From the NCBI GenBank assembly GCA_030146615.1, contig JASLBL010000258.1:1-10355 (forward strand): DNA of 10,355 bases, written 5' to 3'. Position numbers and translations under genes: made by a program. Below the pieces are notes generated by a model. That model had not been told where the DNA came from, did not search any database, and worked only from the letters and a program-made list of their open reading frames with translations. Below are positions 1 through 5,670 of this stretch, in pieces (the first letter of the stretch is position 1; the number at the start of each line of letters is the position of its first letter). The stretch is from Actinomycetes bacterium. GTDB taxonomy: Bacteria > Actinomycetota > CALGFH01.

Positions 1-1
1 G

Positions 2-88
2 GAGGCCGGCTTCCTCACTGTCAACGAGATCCGAGAGCTCGAGGATCGGCCGCCGCTGCCGCCGGACGAGCTCGGAGGGGTGGCCTAG
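2..88 (+). CDS. Phage portal protein, C-terminal end (partial at left edge)
   Basis: This is the last 28 codons of a gene that starts outside the window. The frame is open from base 2 and ends at TAG 86-88. The peptide reads GFLTVNEIRELEDRPPLPP, followed by a short acidic tail. That is the usual C-terminus of HK97-family portal proteins, where a 'G.LT.NE.R' segment closes the protein. Portal forms the dodecameric ring at the capsid vertex through which DNA is packaged. The next gene, the prohead protease, starts on the base after the stop. A second portal remnant at 3422 ends its readable part in ...RYEAHRIAIEA, which should lie just upstream of this segment in an intact portal. Only the C-terminus is visible, so whether the gene is intact is unknown. 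Confidence 0.8.
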   Translation, partial: EAGFLTVNEIRELEDRPPLPPDELGGVA

Positions 89-646
89 ATGCTGGATCGC
101 TACTACCCGCAGTCGGGCCTGCAGCTGCGCGCCGACGGCGACGGCCGCACCCTCGAGGGCCCCATGCTCCCGTGGGGCGTCGACGCGCGGATCTTGTTCC
201 GGAACCGGATCGTGAAGGAGAGCTTCGAGCGCGGCGCCTTGGCCGGGACTGATCCCTCGCGCGTGCCGTTGACGGCCACTCACCCGCGGGACAACCAGAC
301 GCTCCCGATCGGCGTGACGGTAGAGCTCGAGGAACGCGAGGACGCCGCTTGGGGCGCCTGGCGCGTGTCCAAGACCGCACTCGGAGACGAGGTCCTCGAG
401 CTGGCCAGAGACGGTGTCCCGCTTGGCTTGAGCATCGGCTTCGCGGAAGTCACCGGTGGAAGTCGGTGGTCGCCGAATCGAACCAGGGTGACGAGGACGA
501 GAGCTCTGCTTGACCACGTCGCGGTGGTCCGCGTTCCGGCCTACGCCGGCGCCGGTGTGGTCGGTGTCCGCGGCCACCTGAGCCAGCTGCTCCCGGCCTT
601 TGACGGCGCGCCGCTGCTCAACTCGGCCAGGCTGCACCGTGGGTAA
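89..646 (+). CDS. HK97-family prohead protease
   Basis: A 185-residue protein of the phage prohead maturation protease family (peptidase U35, HK97 gp4-like). These enzymes digest the scaffold part of the capsid inside the procapsid. The visible hallmarks are a beta-strand N-terminus ending in GRTLEGPMLPWG (19-30), the histidine of TATHPRD (His65), the serine of GLSIGF (Ser115), and the C-terminal core strand DHVAVVRVPAYAGA (142-155). His65 and Ser115 fit the catalytic pair of the family. The ATG follows the portal stop directly, which implies translational coupling. The length is normal for a stand-alone protease, although no capsid gene follows as would be expected. A decayed relative lies at 3837-4146 and matches it at 56 of 66 positions over the central core by hand alignment. 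Confidence 0.93.
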   Translation: MLDRYYPQSGLQLRADGDGRTLEGPMLPWGVDARILFRNRIVKESFERGALAGTDPSRVPLTATHPRDNQTLPIGVTVELEEREDAAWGAWRVSKTALGDEVLELARDGVPLGLSIGFAEVTGGSRWSPNRTRVTRTRALLDHVAVVRVPAYAGAGVVGVRGHLSQLLPAFDGAPLLNSARLHRG

Positions 647-782
647 GGCTCAACCGTTCCTGTTCGTCGGCCGTCCCGGCGGCAACTGCGTTAGCTGCCA
701 AACCAAGTTCGTCGGGCCTGGTGATCGCTGTCCGAAGTGCCGAGACAAGCTCCGCCAACGCCGGCGACGCAAGCCGAGATGA
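639..782 (+). CDS. Small four-cysteine (zinc-ribbon-like) protein
   Basis: A 47-residue basic protein if started at GTG 639, which overlaps the protease stop by 8 bases (GTGGGTAA). An in-frame ATG at 600 would overlap the protease more deeply and add 13 residues, so I prefer 639. It carries two CxxC pairs (Cys17/Cys20 and Cys31/Cys34) spaced by ten residues, the layout of a zinc ribbon, then a tail of arginine and lysine (RQRRRRKPR) suited to nucleic acid binding. Its stop overlaps the start of the HNH gene as ATGA, which supports a real, coupled gene. Small zinc-finger proteins next to HNH genes are common in actinobacterial phages. I cannot assign a more exact function, and a role as DNA-binding partner of the packaging nuclease is inference. 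Confidence 0.6.
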   Translation: MGKAQPFLFVGRPGGNCVSCQTKFVGPGDRCPKCRDKLRQRRRRKPR

Positions 783-1261
783 CCAAGACTTTGCTCCGTG
801 CCTGTCTCGGTTGTGGCAAGCCGGTACGTGGCCGGCCTCGGTGCACTGACTGCAAGCGAGAGCATGATCGGCCGAAGGAGCAGGCCAAGCGCGCACGTCG
901 GCCAGAGCTCAACCGCAACCAAGAGATCGTGCGTCGCCGGAAGGCCGTGGCCGAGTGGCGAGCGACCATGGGCGATTGGTGTCCCGGTGTCCCCGAGCTC
1001 GGCCGCGGCGCGCACCCGGCCGCCAACCTGAGCGCGGACCACGTCGTAGAAGTCGCCGCCGACGGCCGGGAGGATGGGCCGTTGGTGGTCCGGTGCGTCC
1101 CATGCAACAGCGCGAGATCGGCCAACGTGGTCCGCCGAGCAACCGCGCAACTGGTCGATTCCCCCCATAGGGCACCAACCACGACCCCGTTGCTAGGCGA
1201 ACACGCGATTACAGTCGGCGACCGACAGGACCTTGGCCGGGCGGGCCCGGTGGTCGCGTGA
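779..1261 (+). CDS. HNH endonuclease (phage packaging module)
   Basis: A 160-residue protein. I chose the ATG at 779 because it forms an ATGA overlap with the preceding stop. An upstream in-frame ATG at 737 would overlap that gene more. The N-terminus has a zinc knuckle (Cys9, Cys12, Cys22, Cys25) and a highly charged region. The C-terminal half carries the HNH core: ADH at 86-88, then GPLVVRCVPCN, whose Cys106/Cys109 and Asn110 match the second zinc pair and the N of the motif. In HK97-like phages, HNH proteins beside terminase act with the large subunit to cut concatemeric DNA at cos ends. Its stop overlaps the terminase start as GTGA, fitting this partnership. About 45 residues beyond the core (from about 115) show no recognisable domain. 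Confidence 0.85.
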   Translation: MTKTLLRACLGCGKPVRGRPRCTDCKREHDRPKEQAKRARRPELNRNQEIVRRRKAVAEWRATMGDWCPGVPELGRGAHPAANLSADHVVEVAADGREDGPLVVRCVPCNSARSANVVRRATAQLVDSPHRAPTTTPLLGEHAITVGDRQDLGRAGPVVA

Positions 1262-2703
1262 AGGCCGGACCCAAGGCGGCCGTCGATGGCTCTCCGCTGC
1301 CGTTGAAGGCCTCCCGCCGGCGGGAGCTCGCCGTCGCACGGTTCGCGGGTACCTATGTGCGCGTCCCGCGTGGGCATGGTGTCCGGCAACCGCTCCGGTT
1401 GCGACCTTGGCAGCGGTCCCTGATCGCCGCTACATGGGATCGCCGGCCGCCGGCCCGGCTGGCCGGTTGGATGCTGCCTCGAGGCCAAGGCAAGACCTCG
1501 TTGACGGCCGTCCTGGCGCTCTATGAGCTCCTCTGCGGCGTCGACGGCGCGCAGGTAGTTGTGGTGGCCACCGATGAGCGGCAAGCCGGCCTGTGCTTCC
1601 GGGCCGCGGCCAGGATGGTGGAACTCCACCCTGACCTCGAGCGGCGAGTCCAGGCCTACGCCGATCAGCTGGTGGTCCCGGTTCGGGGATCGGCCTTTAC
1701 CGTTCTGCCGGCGGTCCCGAAACGGCTCGAGGGACTCGACTTCACGCTGGCGATCTTGGATGAGGCCGGCCGGATCGACCGGGACGTCTTTGAGGTTGTC
1801 TCCCTGGCCACCGGCAAGCAGAAGCGCTCCACCGTCCTGGCCATCGGGACGCCGGGCCCCGAGCTCGCCGAGACGGTGCTCGGAGGCCTCCGCCAGTACG
1901 CGGCCGACCATCCCGACGATCCTCTGGTTGCCTGGCGGGAACACTCGGCCGCCGGCTTCGAGGACCATCCCGCAGAATGCCGTCATTGCTGGTCGCTGGC
2001 CAATCCGGCGCTTGGCGACTTCCTGGACGTGGAAGGCCTCGAGGTCTGCCTCCCGCCCAAGATGCGAGAGGCCTCATTCCGGCGAGCTCGGCTCTGCCAG
2101 TTCGTGGACACGCTCGAGGAGGCCTGGCTGCCGCCAGGCGCGTGGTCGGCCTGCACCGACGTCCGCGGCATCCCTGACGGGTCGCCGGTGGTCCTGGCCT
2201 TCGATGGCTCCTTCAATGCCGACACCAGCGTCCTGGTCGCCGTGTCGGTGGAGCAACGGCCTCACGTCGACCTAGTCGAGCTCTGGGAACCAGGCGACGG
2301 CCAAGTGCCGATTGTCGACGTCGAAGCGGCCATCCGACAGGCCTGCCGCCGCTGGCGCGTGCAGGAGATCGCCGCCGACCCATTCCGGTGGGCCCGGAGC
2401 CTGCAGCTGCTTGACGGCGAAGGCCTGCCGGTCCTCGAGTACCCACAGTCACCGGCCCGCATGACGCCGGCGACGGCCCGCTTCTACGAAGCCGTCGTCA
2501 ACGGCCAGCTGACCCACTCCGGTGACAGCCGGCTGGCCCGCCACGTCGGCAACGCGATCTTGCGAGAGGACGCTCGAGGCGCCCGGCTGGCCAAGGAGCG
2601 GAAGGACTCACCACGAAGGATCGACGCCGCGGTGGCCGCCGTCATGGCGCACGATCGCGCGGCCAGCCTCGCCGGCGTCGACCGGATCGACATCTATATC
2701 TAG
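1258..2703 (+). CDS. Phage terminase large subunit
   Basis: A 481-residue protein from a GTG start that overlaps the HNH stop by four bases (GTGA). It is the ATP-driven motor and nuclease that packages phage DNA into proheads. The N-terminal ATPase shows Walker A PRGQGKT at 74-80 and Walker B AILDEAG with Asp168/Glu169. The C-terminal nuclease shows LAFDGSF with Asp316, AADPFRW with Asp374, and RIDAAVAAVMA with Asp456, the acidic positions expected of an RNase H-like terminase nuclease. Length and motif order look complete. The position is odd: it lies downstream of portal and protease rather than upstream, and no further structural gene follows. No small terminase subunit is visible; the HNH or four-cysteine protein might stand in for it, which is inference. 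Confidence 0.93.
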   Translation: MKAGPKAAVDGSPLPLKASRRRELAVARFAGTYVRVPRGHGVRQPLRLRPWQRSLIAATWDRRPPARLAGWMLPRGQGKTSLTAVLALYELLCGVDGAQVVVVATDERQAGLCFRAAARMVELHPDLERRVQAYADQLVVPVRGSAFTVLPAVPKRLEGLDFTLAILDEAGRIDRDVFEVVSLATGKQKRSTVLAIGTPGPELAETVLGGLRQYAADHPDDPLVAWREHSAAGFEDHPAECRHCWSLANPALGDFLDVEGLEVCLPPKMREASFRRARLCQFVDTLEEAWLPPGAWSACTDVRGIPDGSPVVLAFDGSFNADTSVLVAVSVEQRPHVDLVELWEPGDGQVPIVDVEAAIRQACRRWRVQEIAADPFRWARSLQLLDGEGLPVLEYPQSPARMTPATARFYEAVVNGQLTHSGDSRLARHVGNAILREDARGARLAKERKDSPRRIDAAVAAVMAHDRAASLAGVDRIDIYI

Positions 2704-2711
2704 AAGCAGGA

Positions 2712-2806
2712 CAGCCTTGGGCGGCGCAAGGACGGACGGGGGCTGTGGCCGTCCTAACCGCTGTCCCCGTGGCCGCAGCCACAACGGTAGTCACCGCCCA
2801 AGGCTG
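2712..2806. repeat. Large nested inverted-repeat structure downstream of terminase
   Basis: A 13-bp perfect inverted repeat (2712-2724, CAGCCTTGGGCGG, against 2794-2806) encloses a 10-bp inner stem (2741-2750 against 2771-2780, one G-U pair). The result is a rod of about 95 nucleotides with one asymmetric internal loop and a 20-nt apical loop. Competing inner pairings exist (2729-2735 with 2749-2755). No U-tract follows on the + strand, so it is not a standard rho-independent terminator. It could be a structured RNA, a factor-dependent terminator, or a protein-binding site of the phage element. The pairing is seen directly; the role is unknown. Confidence 0.5.
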
Positions 2807-2870
2807 CCACCCACTCTCTCATCACCAATCTGGCGGCGAACCAGCATGGGGTGAATCTTCACGGAATCTT

Positions 2871-2900
2871 AAAACGGCCCCCGCCTGGTGGCGGGGGCCG
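2871..2900 (-). terminator. Rho-independent terminator of the small minus-strand gene
   Basis: An 11-bp perfect GC stem (2875-2885 with 2890-2900, loop TGGT) is followed on the minus strand by TTTT (2874-2871). It lies 16 bases beyond the stop of the minus-strand gene at 2917-3105 and is oriented for it. Confidence 0.8.
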
Positions 2901-2916
2901 CTGGCATCGGCGTTGG

Positions 2917-3105
2917 CTAGTCGGGCACCACGTCGTCAAGCAGGTGGGCCCAGAGGATCAAGGCGTCGTGGCCTTCCCGGACGCCCGGCTCGACCGGCAG
3001 GTTCAAGGCGCGGGCGGTGCGGATGGCCAGGCCGACGCCGGTGGCCAGGTCACGCACCTGGGCTACCAGCAGCCGGCGCGCGGCGATAGGGTCTTGCTTG
3101 GGCAT
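2917..3105 (-). CDS. Small hypothetical protein of the phage element
   Basis: A 62-residue protein read against the phage genes. The start at 3105 (MPKQDPIAARRLL...) is chosen for the GAGGAG-like ribosome site about eight bases upstream on the minus strand. A longer reading from 3162 adds only arginine/proline-rich sequence without a site of its own. The protein is mostly helical in composition: a basic N-terminal part (ARRLLVAQVRDLATGVGLAIRTARAL), a proline turn, then an acidic helix ending in HLLDDVVPD. There are no cysteines, membrane segments or known motifs, and I do not recognise the family. A strong terminator directly downstream and a ribosome site directly upstream argue for a real, separately transcribed gene. 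Its place next to the attachment-site remnant would suit a small regulator or accessory gene, but that is inference only. Confidence 0.55.
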   Translation of the reverse strand: MPKQDPIAARRLLVAQVRDLATGVGLAIRTARALNLPVEPGVREGHDALILWAHLLDDVVPD

Positions 3106-3190
3106 GAGGCGCACTCCTCGTGTCCCATGGGGCCGGCGCGGTGGAGTCGCGTGCGGCCCCACTCAAATGGGCCGGGGATCGCGGAGCGAG

Positions 3191-3232
3191 GCGGCGCCCT
3201 AGGGCGCGGATAGGGCGCGGATAGGGCGCCGC
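3191..3232. repeat. Tandem 11-bp repeats inside an inverted repeat
   Basis: Three head-to-tail copies of TAGGGCGCGGA (3200-3210, 3211-3221, and 3222-3232, the last diverged at its end) lie inside a perfect 10-bp inverted repeat (GCGGCGCCCT at 3191-3200 against 3223-3232). The left edge also forms the 14-bp palindrome GCGCCCTAGGGCGC. It is upstream of the small minus-strand gene and about 130 bases from the attachment-site remnant. Such arrays often bind a regulator, replication protein or recombinase; which one is not known. Confidence 0.55.
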
Positions 3233-3359
3233 GGCGGTAGAAGTGCCACGCGCTAGGGGAAGGTAGCGAGAGGTAGCAGGGGAGTGGACTCGAGCAGCTC
3301 AGAGGCCAGATTCGACCATCTGCCCTGATCAGGCTCGCGAACCTAGACGGAACCCATAG

Positions 3360-3387
3360 GGGAGTTCGAGTCTCCCCACCTCCACCA
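3360..3387 (+). other. 3' end of a tRNA- or tmRNA-like gene (attachment-site remnant)
   Basis: The T-stem GGGAG (3360-3364), the seven-base loop TTCGAGT, the stem CTCCC (3372-3376), the acceptor 3' strand CACCTCC (3377-3383), the discriminator A and an encoded CCA (3385-3387) are all present and correctly spaced. No matching 5' acceptor strand (such as GGAGGTG or GGGGGTG), D-arm or anticodon arm exists upstream, so this is not a working tRNA. T70 and A73 would be compatible with an alanine-type acceptor (tRNA-Ala or tmRNA), but identity cannot be fixed. A 3' tRNA fragment between phage genes is the usual trace of integrase-mediated insertion at a tRNA or ssrA gene. Confidence 0.75.
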
Positions 3388-3389
3388 CT

Positions 3390-3415
3390 AGGCCAGGTCA
3401 TTGACCTGGCCTTTT
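3390..3415 (+). terminator. Rho-independent terminator following the tRNA 3' fragment
   Basis: GGCCAGGTCA (3391-3400) pairs perfectly with 3402-3411. At least eight to nine pairs are usable once a loop is allowed, and TTTT follows (3412-3415). It sits two bases after the CCA of the tRNA fragment, so it is the original terminator of that RNA gene, kept as part of the attachment site. Confidence 0.85.
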
Positions 3416-3421
3416 GCGTAG

Positions 3422-4146
3422 CTGGACGACGTCGGGGCCACGGCCGAGGCCCTCAAGGCCCGCTGGCGGGAGCGGCACAGGAACAAGCGCGACATCGCCG
3501 TGCTCGGCGACCGGGCCAAGTTCCAGCCCATCACCATCGCCCCCGACGAGGCCCAGTTCATCGCCACCCAGAAGTTCTGCGTGGCCACCATCTGCCGCTT
3601 CTACGGGGTGCCGCCCGAGATGATGGCCGGCGAGACGGCCGGCCATGAGGCCTACACGAGCCCGGAGATGCGCGGCGTCGACTTCCTCACTTCACTCTGC
3701 GTCCCTGGCTGGCCCGCGTCGAGCGGGCCGTCTCCGGGCTGCTGCCGTCGACCCAGACCGCCAAGTTCAACGCCGGCGGGTTCGTCCGGACCACCCTGCG
3801 GGACCGCTACGAAGCCCACCGCATCGCCATCGAGGCCGAGCTCCAGGTCCGCGACGACGGCGACGGCCGAACCCTGTTCGGCCCGCTCGTGCCGTGGAAC
3901 GTCGAGGCCCGCGTGCTCGACCGCGGCCGTCTGGTCATCGAGGTGTTCGAGCGTGGCGCCCTGGCCGGCACCGACCCGGCCAAGGTGCCGCTCACCGCGA
4001 AGCATCCCCGGGACAACCAGGAGCTGCCCATCGGGGTCGGGGTCGAGTTGGAGGAACGCGACGACGCCGCCTGGGGAGCGTGGAAGGTCAGCAGGACCGC
4101 GCTCGGCGACGAGGTCCTGGCCTTGGCTGCCGATGGCGTTCCGTAG
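3422..4146 (+). pseudogene. Degenerate portal-protease fusion (second phage remnant)
   Basis: From 3422 the frame reads as the middle of an HK97-type portal protein (AKFQPITIAPDEAQFIATQ, then CRFYGVPPEMMAGE), cut off at its N-terminus six bases after the terminator T-run. At about 3688-3690 one base is missing; the reading continues in the next frame as FTLRPWLARVERAVSGLLPS, normal portal sequence. Near 3837 the portal end (RYEAHRIAIEA) runs in frame straight into prohead protease sequence (LQVRDDGDGRTLFGPLVPW), so the portal C-terminus, the gene boundary and the protease N-terminus have been lost. The protease part keeps the catalytic histidine (TAKHPRD) but stops at 4144-4146 just before the GLSIGF serine motif. 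It resembles the protease at 89-646 closely (56 of 66 core positions). Three separate lesions mean it cannot work. Confidence 0.85.
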
Positions 4147-4275
4147 CCGTCGACCCGAGCCCGGGCGGCCGCCGACAGCGGGTTCTATGACGCCGTGGGT
4201 CGACGGGTCGCTGGCCCGCTGGGCCACGCCACCCGGGCGCACCTGCACAACCGCGAACCGAGCATCTACCTCTGA
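4147..4275 (+). other. Open stretch after the protease remnant, unassigned
   Basis: After the stop at 4144-4146 the same frame stays open to TGA 4273-4275. It has coding-like composition (SGFYDAVGRRVAGPLGHATR, then NREPSIYL at the end). There is no start codon with a ribosome site and no family I recognise. It may be the tail of a gene joined to the protease remnant by deletion, or chance. A strong hairpin follows the stop. Confidence 0.25.
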
Positions 4276-4279
4276 GCGT

Positions 4280-4317
4280 GCTACGACCCCGGGCAGGGGT
4301 GCCCCCGGGGTCGTAGC
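4280..4317. terminator. 14-bp hairpin, probable terminator without U-tract
   Basis: GCTACGACCCCGGG (4280-4293) is perfectly complementary to 4304-4317 with a 10-nt loop. It begins four bases after a stop codon and has no T-run on either side, like many GC-rich actinobacterial terminators. It lies in the gene-poor stretch 4276-4658, which otherwise holds only the hairpin at 4456-4496. Confidence 0.5.
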
Positions 4318-4455
4318 CCGGACCGGGCCGGGCGCTGGTCCAGCCGGTCTCCGGGGCCGATGGGCATCCCCGGGGTGCGCCGGCGAGGACGCGCACCCGG
4401 CCACCGACCTACTGAGGAACGCCAGCGACGATGCCGGCGTTACGGACGCGCAAAC

Positions 4456-4496
4456 AAACACCCCGGCCGCGGGGGGACCGGTCGGCCGGGGTGTTT
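4456..4496. terminator. Probable bidirectional terminator hairpin
   Basis: AAACACCCCGGCCG (4456-4469) pairs perfectly with 4483-4496 over 14 bp with a 13-nt loop. The stem itself ends in TTT on the + strand and in TTTGTTTG on the minus strand, so it could stop transcription from both sides. It separates the phage remnant from the decayed gene beginning near 4659. Confidence 0.6.
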
Positions 4497-4658
4497 GCGT
4501 CATGTCCTGCGCATGCCCGTGCGCAGCAGTAGAAAGAGCGCGTATGGGCCGCTGGCGTTACATACGGTCCCCGGACCCGCCGATGCGAGTTGGAGTTGCT
4601 GGTCGCCGGCGTCCGGATCAACTAGGGTCCTGCCGGCTTCGCGAATGTGGGGGGGACC

Positions 4659-5131
4659 GTGAAGCGTGCCGGTACACGTTCGGCCCCACGCCGGCGTGGA
4701 TCGCGTGCCTCGTAGCCGCAGTATGGGTTGTCAACGGCCTGGAAGGGCCCGGAAACGCTCCATCAGGGTCGAGCAGCACATCCTCGACCGCAGCGCCGAC
4801 CACCGTCGCGACCGTGGAATCGCCTACCTGGACCACGGCTCCGGACATCATCGGCCACTCGGCCGAGCCGAACCTTGCGGACCGTGGCGCCGAGCGACTA
4901 CGCCCGTCACTATCGCATTGGCGCCCGTTGCCGCGACGGCTGGCGCAGCGACGCCACGGGAGCGGGGCCTGTTCCTGGCATAGAGGGGTGGCGGAGTGGC
5001 TGTACGCCGACGACCGCATAGTCCACGACACCAAGACCGGCCGCGAGATTGGCAGTGTGAAGTGGATTGGCGCCTTTGTGGGCCGAGAACTGCAGCTTCA
5101 GGCTAAGAGGTTGTTTCATAACGGTGATTGA
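4659..5131 (+). pseudogene. Decayed secreted protein, DUF3761-like
   Basis: Coding signal switches between frames. A GTG at 4659 after a G-rich stretch starts a basic N-terminus (MKRAGTRSAPRRR) that soon stops. The next frame gives a hydrophobic segment AWIACLVAAVWVVNGLEG followed by a Ser/Thr-rich linker (SGSSSTSSTAAPTTVATVES), as in secreted or membrane-anchored proteins. At about 4890-4960 the signal is in the first frame (APSDYARHYRIGARCRDGW), and after 4961 back in the second (SGACSWHRGVAEWLYADDR), ending at 5129-5131. Joined, the two parts give CRDG...SGACSWHRGVAEWL, which resembles the Cys/His motif of DUF3761 as I remember it. At least two frameshifts are needed. The last codons fall in an IS5-type end at 5104, so the natural C-terminus may be lost too. 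Confidence 0.5.
5104..5122 (+). repeat. IS5-type terminal repeat, orphan end
   Basis: TA followed by AGAGGTTGTTTCATAAC (5106-5122). It matches the end of the IS5-family element at 8651-8667 (read on the minus strand) at 14 of 17 positions, and a similar end at 6771, and points rightward. No transposase lies directly inside it. It is either a solo relic or the outer left end of a larger IS-bounded unit. Confidence 0.55.
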
Positions 5132-5183
5132 CGCTGGTCTTTGAGTGCTCACCCGAACAGCGTGAGGGGACGCTGGGTCTGGA

Positions 5184-5525
5184 TCAGCGACTGCTCGGCA
5201 GGCCGGCGCCGCTAGGCCTGCCAGGGCGAGACGGTGCTGTTGGGCTGCCGAGTACATCGAGGAGTTCCCCGATGTTGTGAGTGCGCTCGATGGGGTGACG
5301 CAGGGGCAGCTCAGGATGTACCACGTAGCGGTTGCGCCGCCCGACGCGCGTGCGCGACAGGTAGCCGGCGCCGACTAGGTCGGCGACGATCCGGTGGGCC
5401 GCCCGCTCGGTGATGCCGACCCGCCCGGCCAGCTCGCGGACACGGATGTCCGGGTCCCGGCTGATCAGGAGCAGGACGTGGCCGTGGTTGGTGAGGAAGG
5501 TCCATCCCCCGGTGCCCTCGCCCAT
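5184..5525 (-). CDS. Winged helix-turn-helix transcriptional regulator, MarR-like
   Basis: A 113-residue cytoplasmic DNA-binding protein. I chose the ATG at 5525 (MGEGTGGWTFLTNHG...) for the GGGAG ribosome site seven to eight bases upstream. The sequence shows TNHGHVLLLISRDPDIRVRELAGRVG as helices 1-2, ITERAAHRIVADLVGAGYL as the recognition helix region, and RTRVGRRNRYVVHPE as the beta wing. This is the single-domain winged-helix type common in actinobacteria, without a ligand-binding extension; the last 25 or so residues are proline/glycine-rich and probably disordered. It is transcribed away from the TerC-family gene, and its start lies 13 bases from that gene's -35 box, so it could repress that promoter and its own. 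The target is inference. A weak 6-bp hairpin at 5158-5175 follows the stop. Confidence 0.8.
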   Translation of the reverse strand: MGEGTGGWTFLTNHGHVLLLISRDPDIRVRELAGRVGITERAAHRIVADLVGAGYLSRTRVGRRNRYVVHPELPLRHPIERTHNIGELLDVLGSPTAPSRPGRPSGAGLPSSR

Positions 5526-5537
5526 GCGCTCTCCCGG

Positions 5538-5566
5538 TTGACACCTGCTATGCAATTCAGTATTTT
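5538..5566 (+). promoter_or_regulatory. Sigma-70-type promoter for the TerC-family gene
   Basis: A consensus TTGACA (5538-5543), a 17-bp spacer and TATTTT (5561-5566). Transcription would begin near 5573, right at the start of the riboswitch-like leader. The local AT richness contrasts with the surroundings. The divergent regulator gene starts 13 bases away, so both promoters share this gap. Confidence 0.75.
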
Positions 5567-5572
5567 AACTTC

Positions 5573-5670
5573 ACCGGAGGGGAGTATCCCCGCGGCGCCA
5601 CCGTCACTTCGGCCACCAGGCCCGGTGCGCCGGCCCACCCTAGTCCAGGGCGGAGAGACCTTCGGCTCGT
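5573..5670 (+). promoter_or_regulatory. yybP-ykoY-like manganese riboswitch leader
   Basis: The leader of the TerC-family gene opens with GGGGAGTATCCCC (5579-5591), which holds the GGGGAGTA signature of the yybP-ykoY family. It continues with GC-rich paired segments (CCGTCACTTCGG; CCCGGTGCGCCGG) and ends with GGAGAGACCTTCGG, where AGACC (5656-5660) fits the second conserved loop that packs against the first around Mn2+. Position between a strong promoter and a TerC-family gene is the classic setting of this riboswitch. I did this from memory of the motif; a covariance search is needed for exact limits. The AGGAGG ribosome site at 5685-5690 lies 25 bases further on, so control could act on translation or termination. 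Confidence 0.7.

Noticed and set aside
691..1986. 431-residue minus-strand frame opposite HNH and terminase
   Set aside because: Typical high-GC shadow of well-supported genes; no domain motifs.
2917..3105. Toxin or antitoxin gene
   Set aside because: No partner gene adjacent and no known toxin or antitoxin motif; being small alone is not evidence.
3191..3232. CRISPR-like array
   Set aside because: The repeats are 11 bp and directly adjacent, with no spacers and no cas genes in the window.
3310..3387. A complete tRNA ending at the CCA
   Set aside because: No complementary 5' acceptor strand, D-arm or anticodon stem within 90 bases upstream; only the T-arm and acceptor 3' strand are present.
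4981..5012. tRNA-like start GGGGTGGCGGAGTGGC
   Set aside because: No acceptor, anticodon or T-arm follows at the right spacing, and the bases encode the HRGVAEWL motif of the decayed secreted protein.
3500..5131. A single 543-residue + strand reading frame
   Set aside because: Only its first 60 or so codons are portal sequence and only its last part resembles a secreted protein; the middle is out of frame with the real portal/protease coding and of low-complexity composition.
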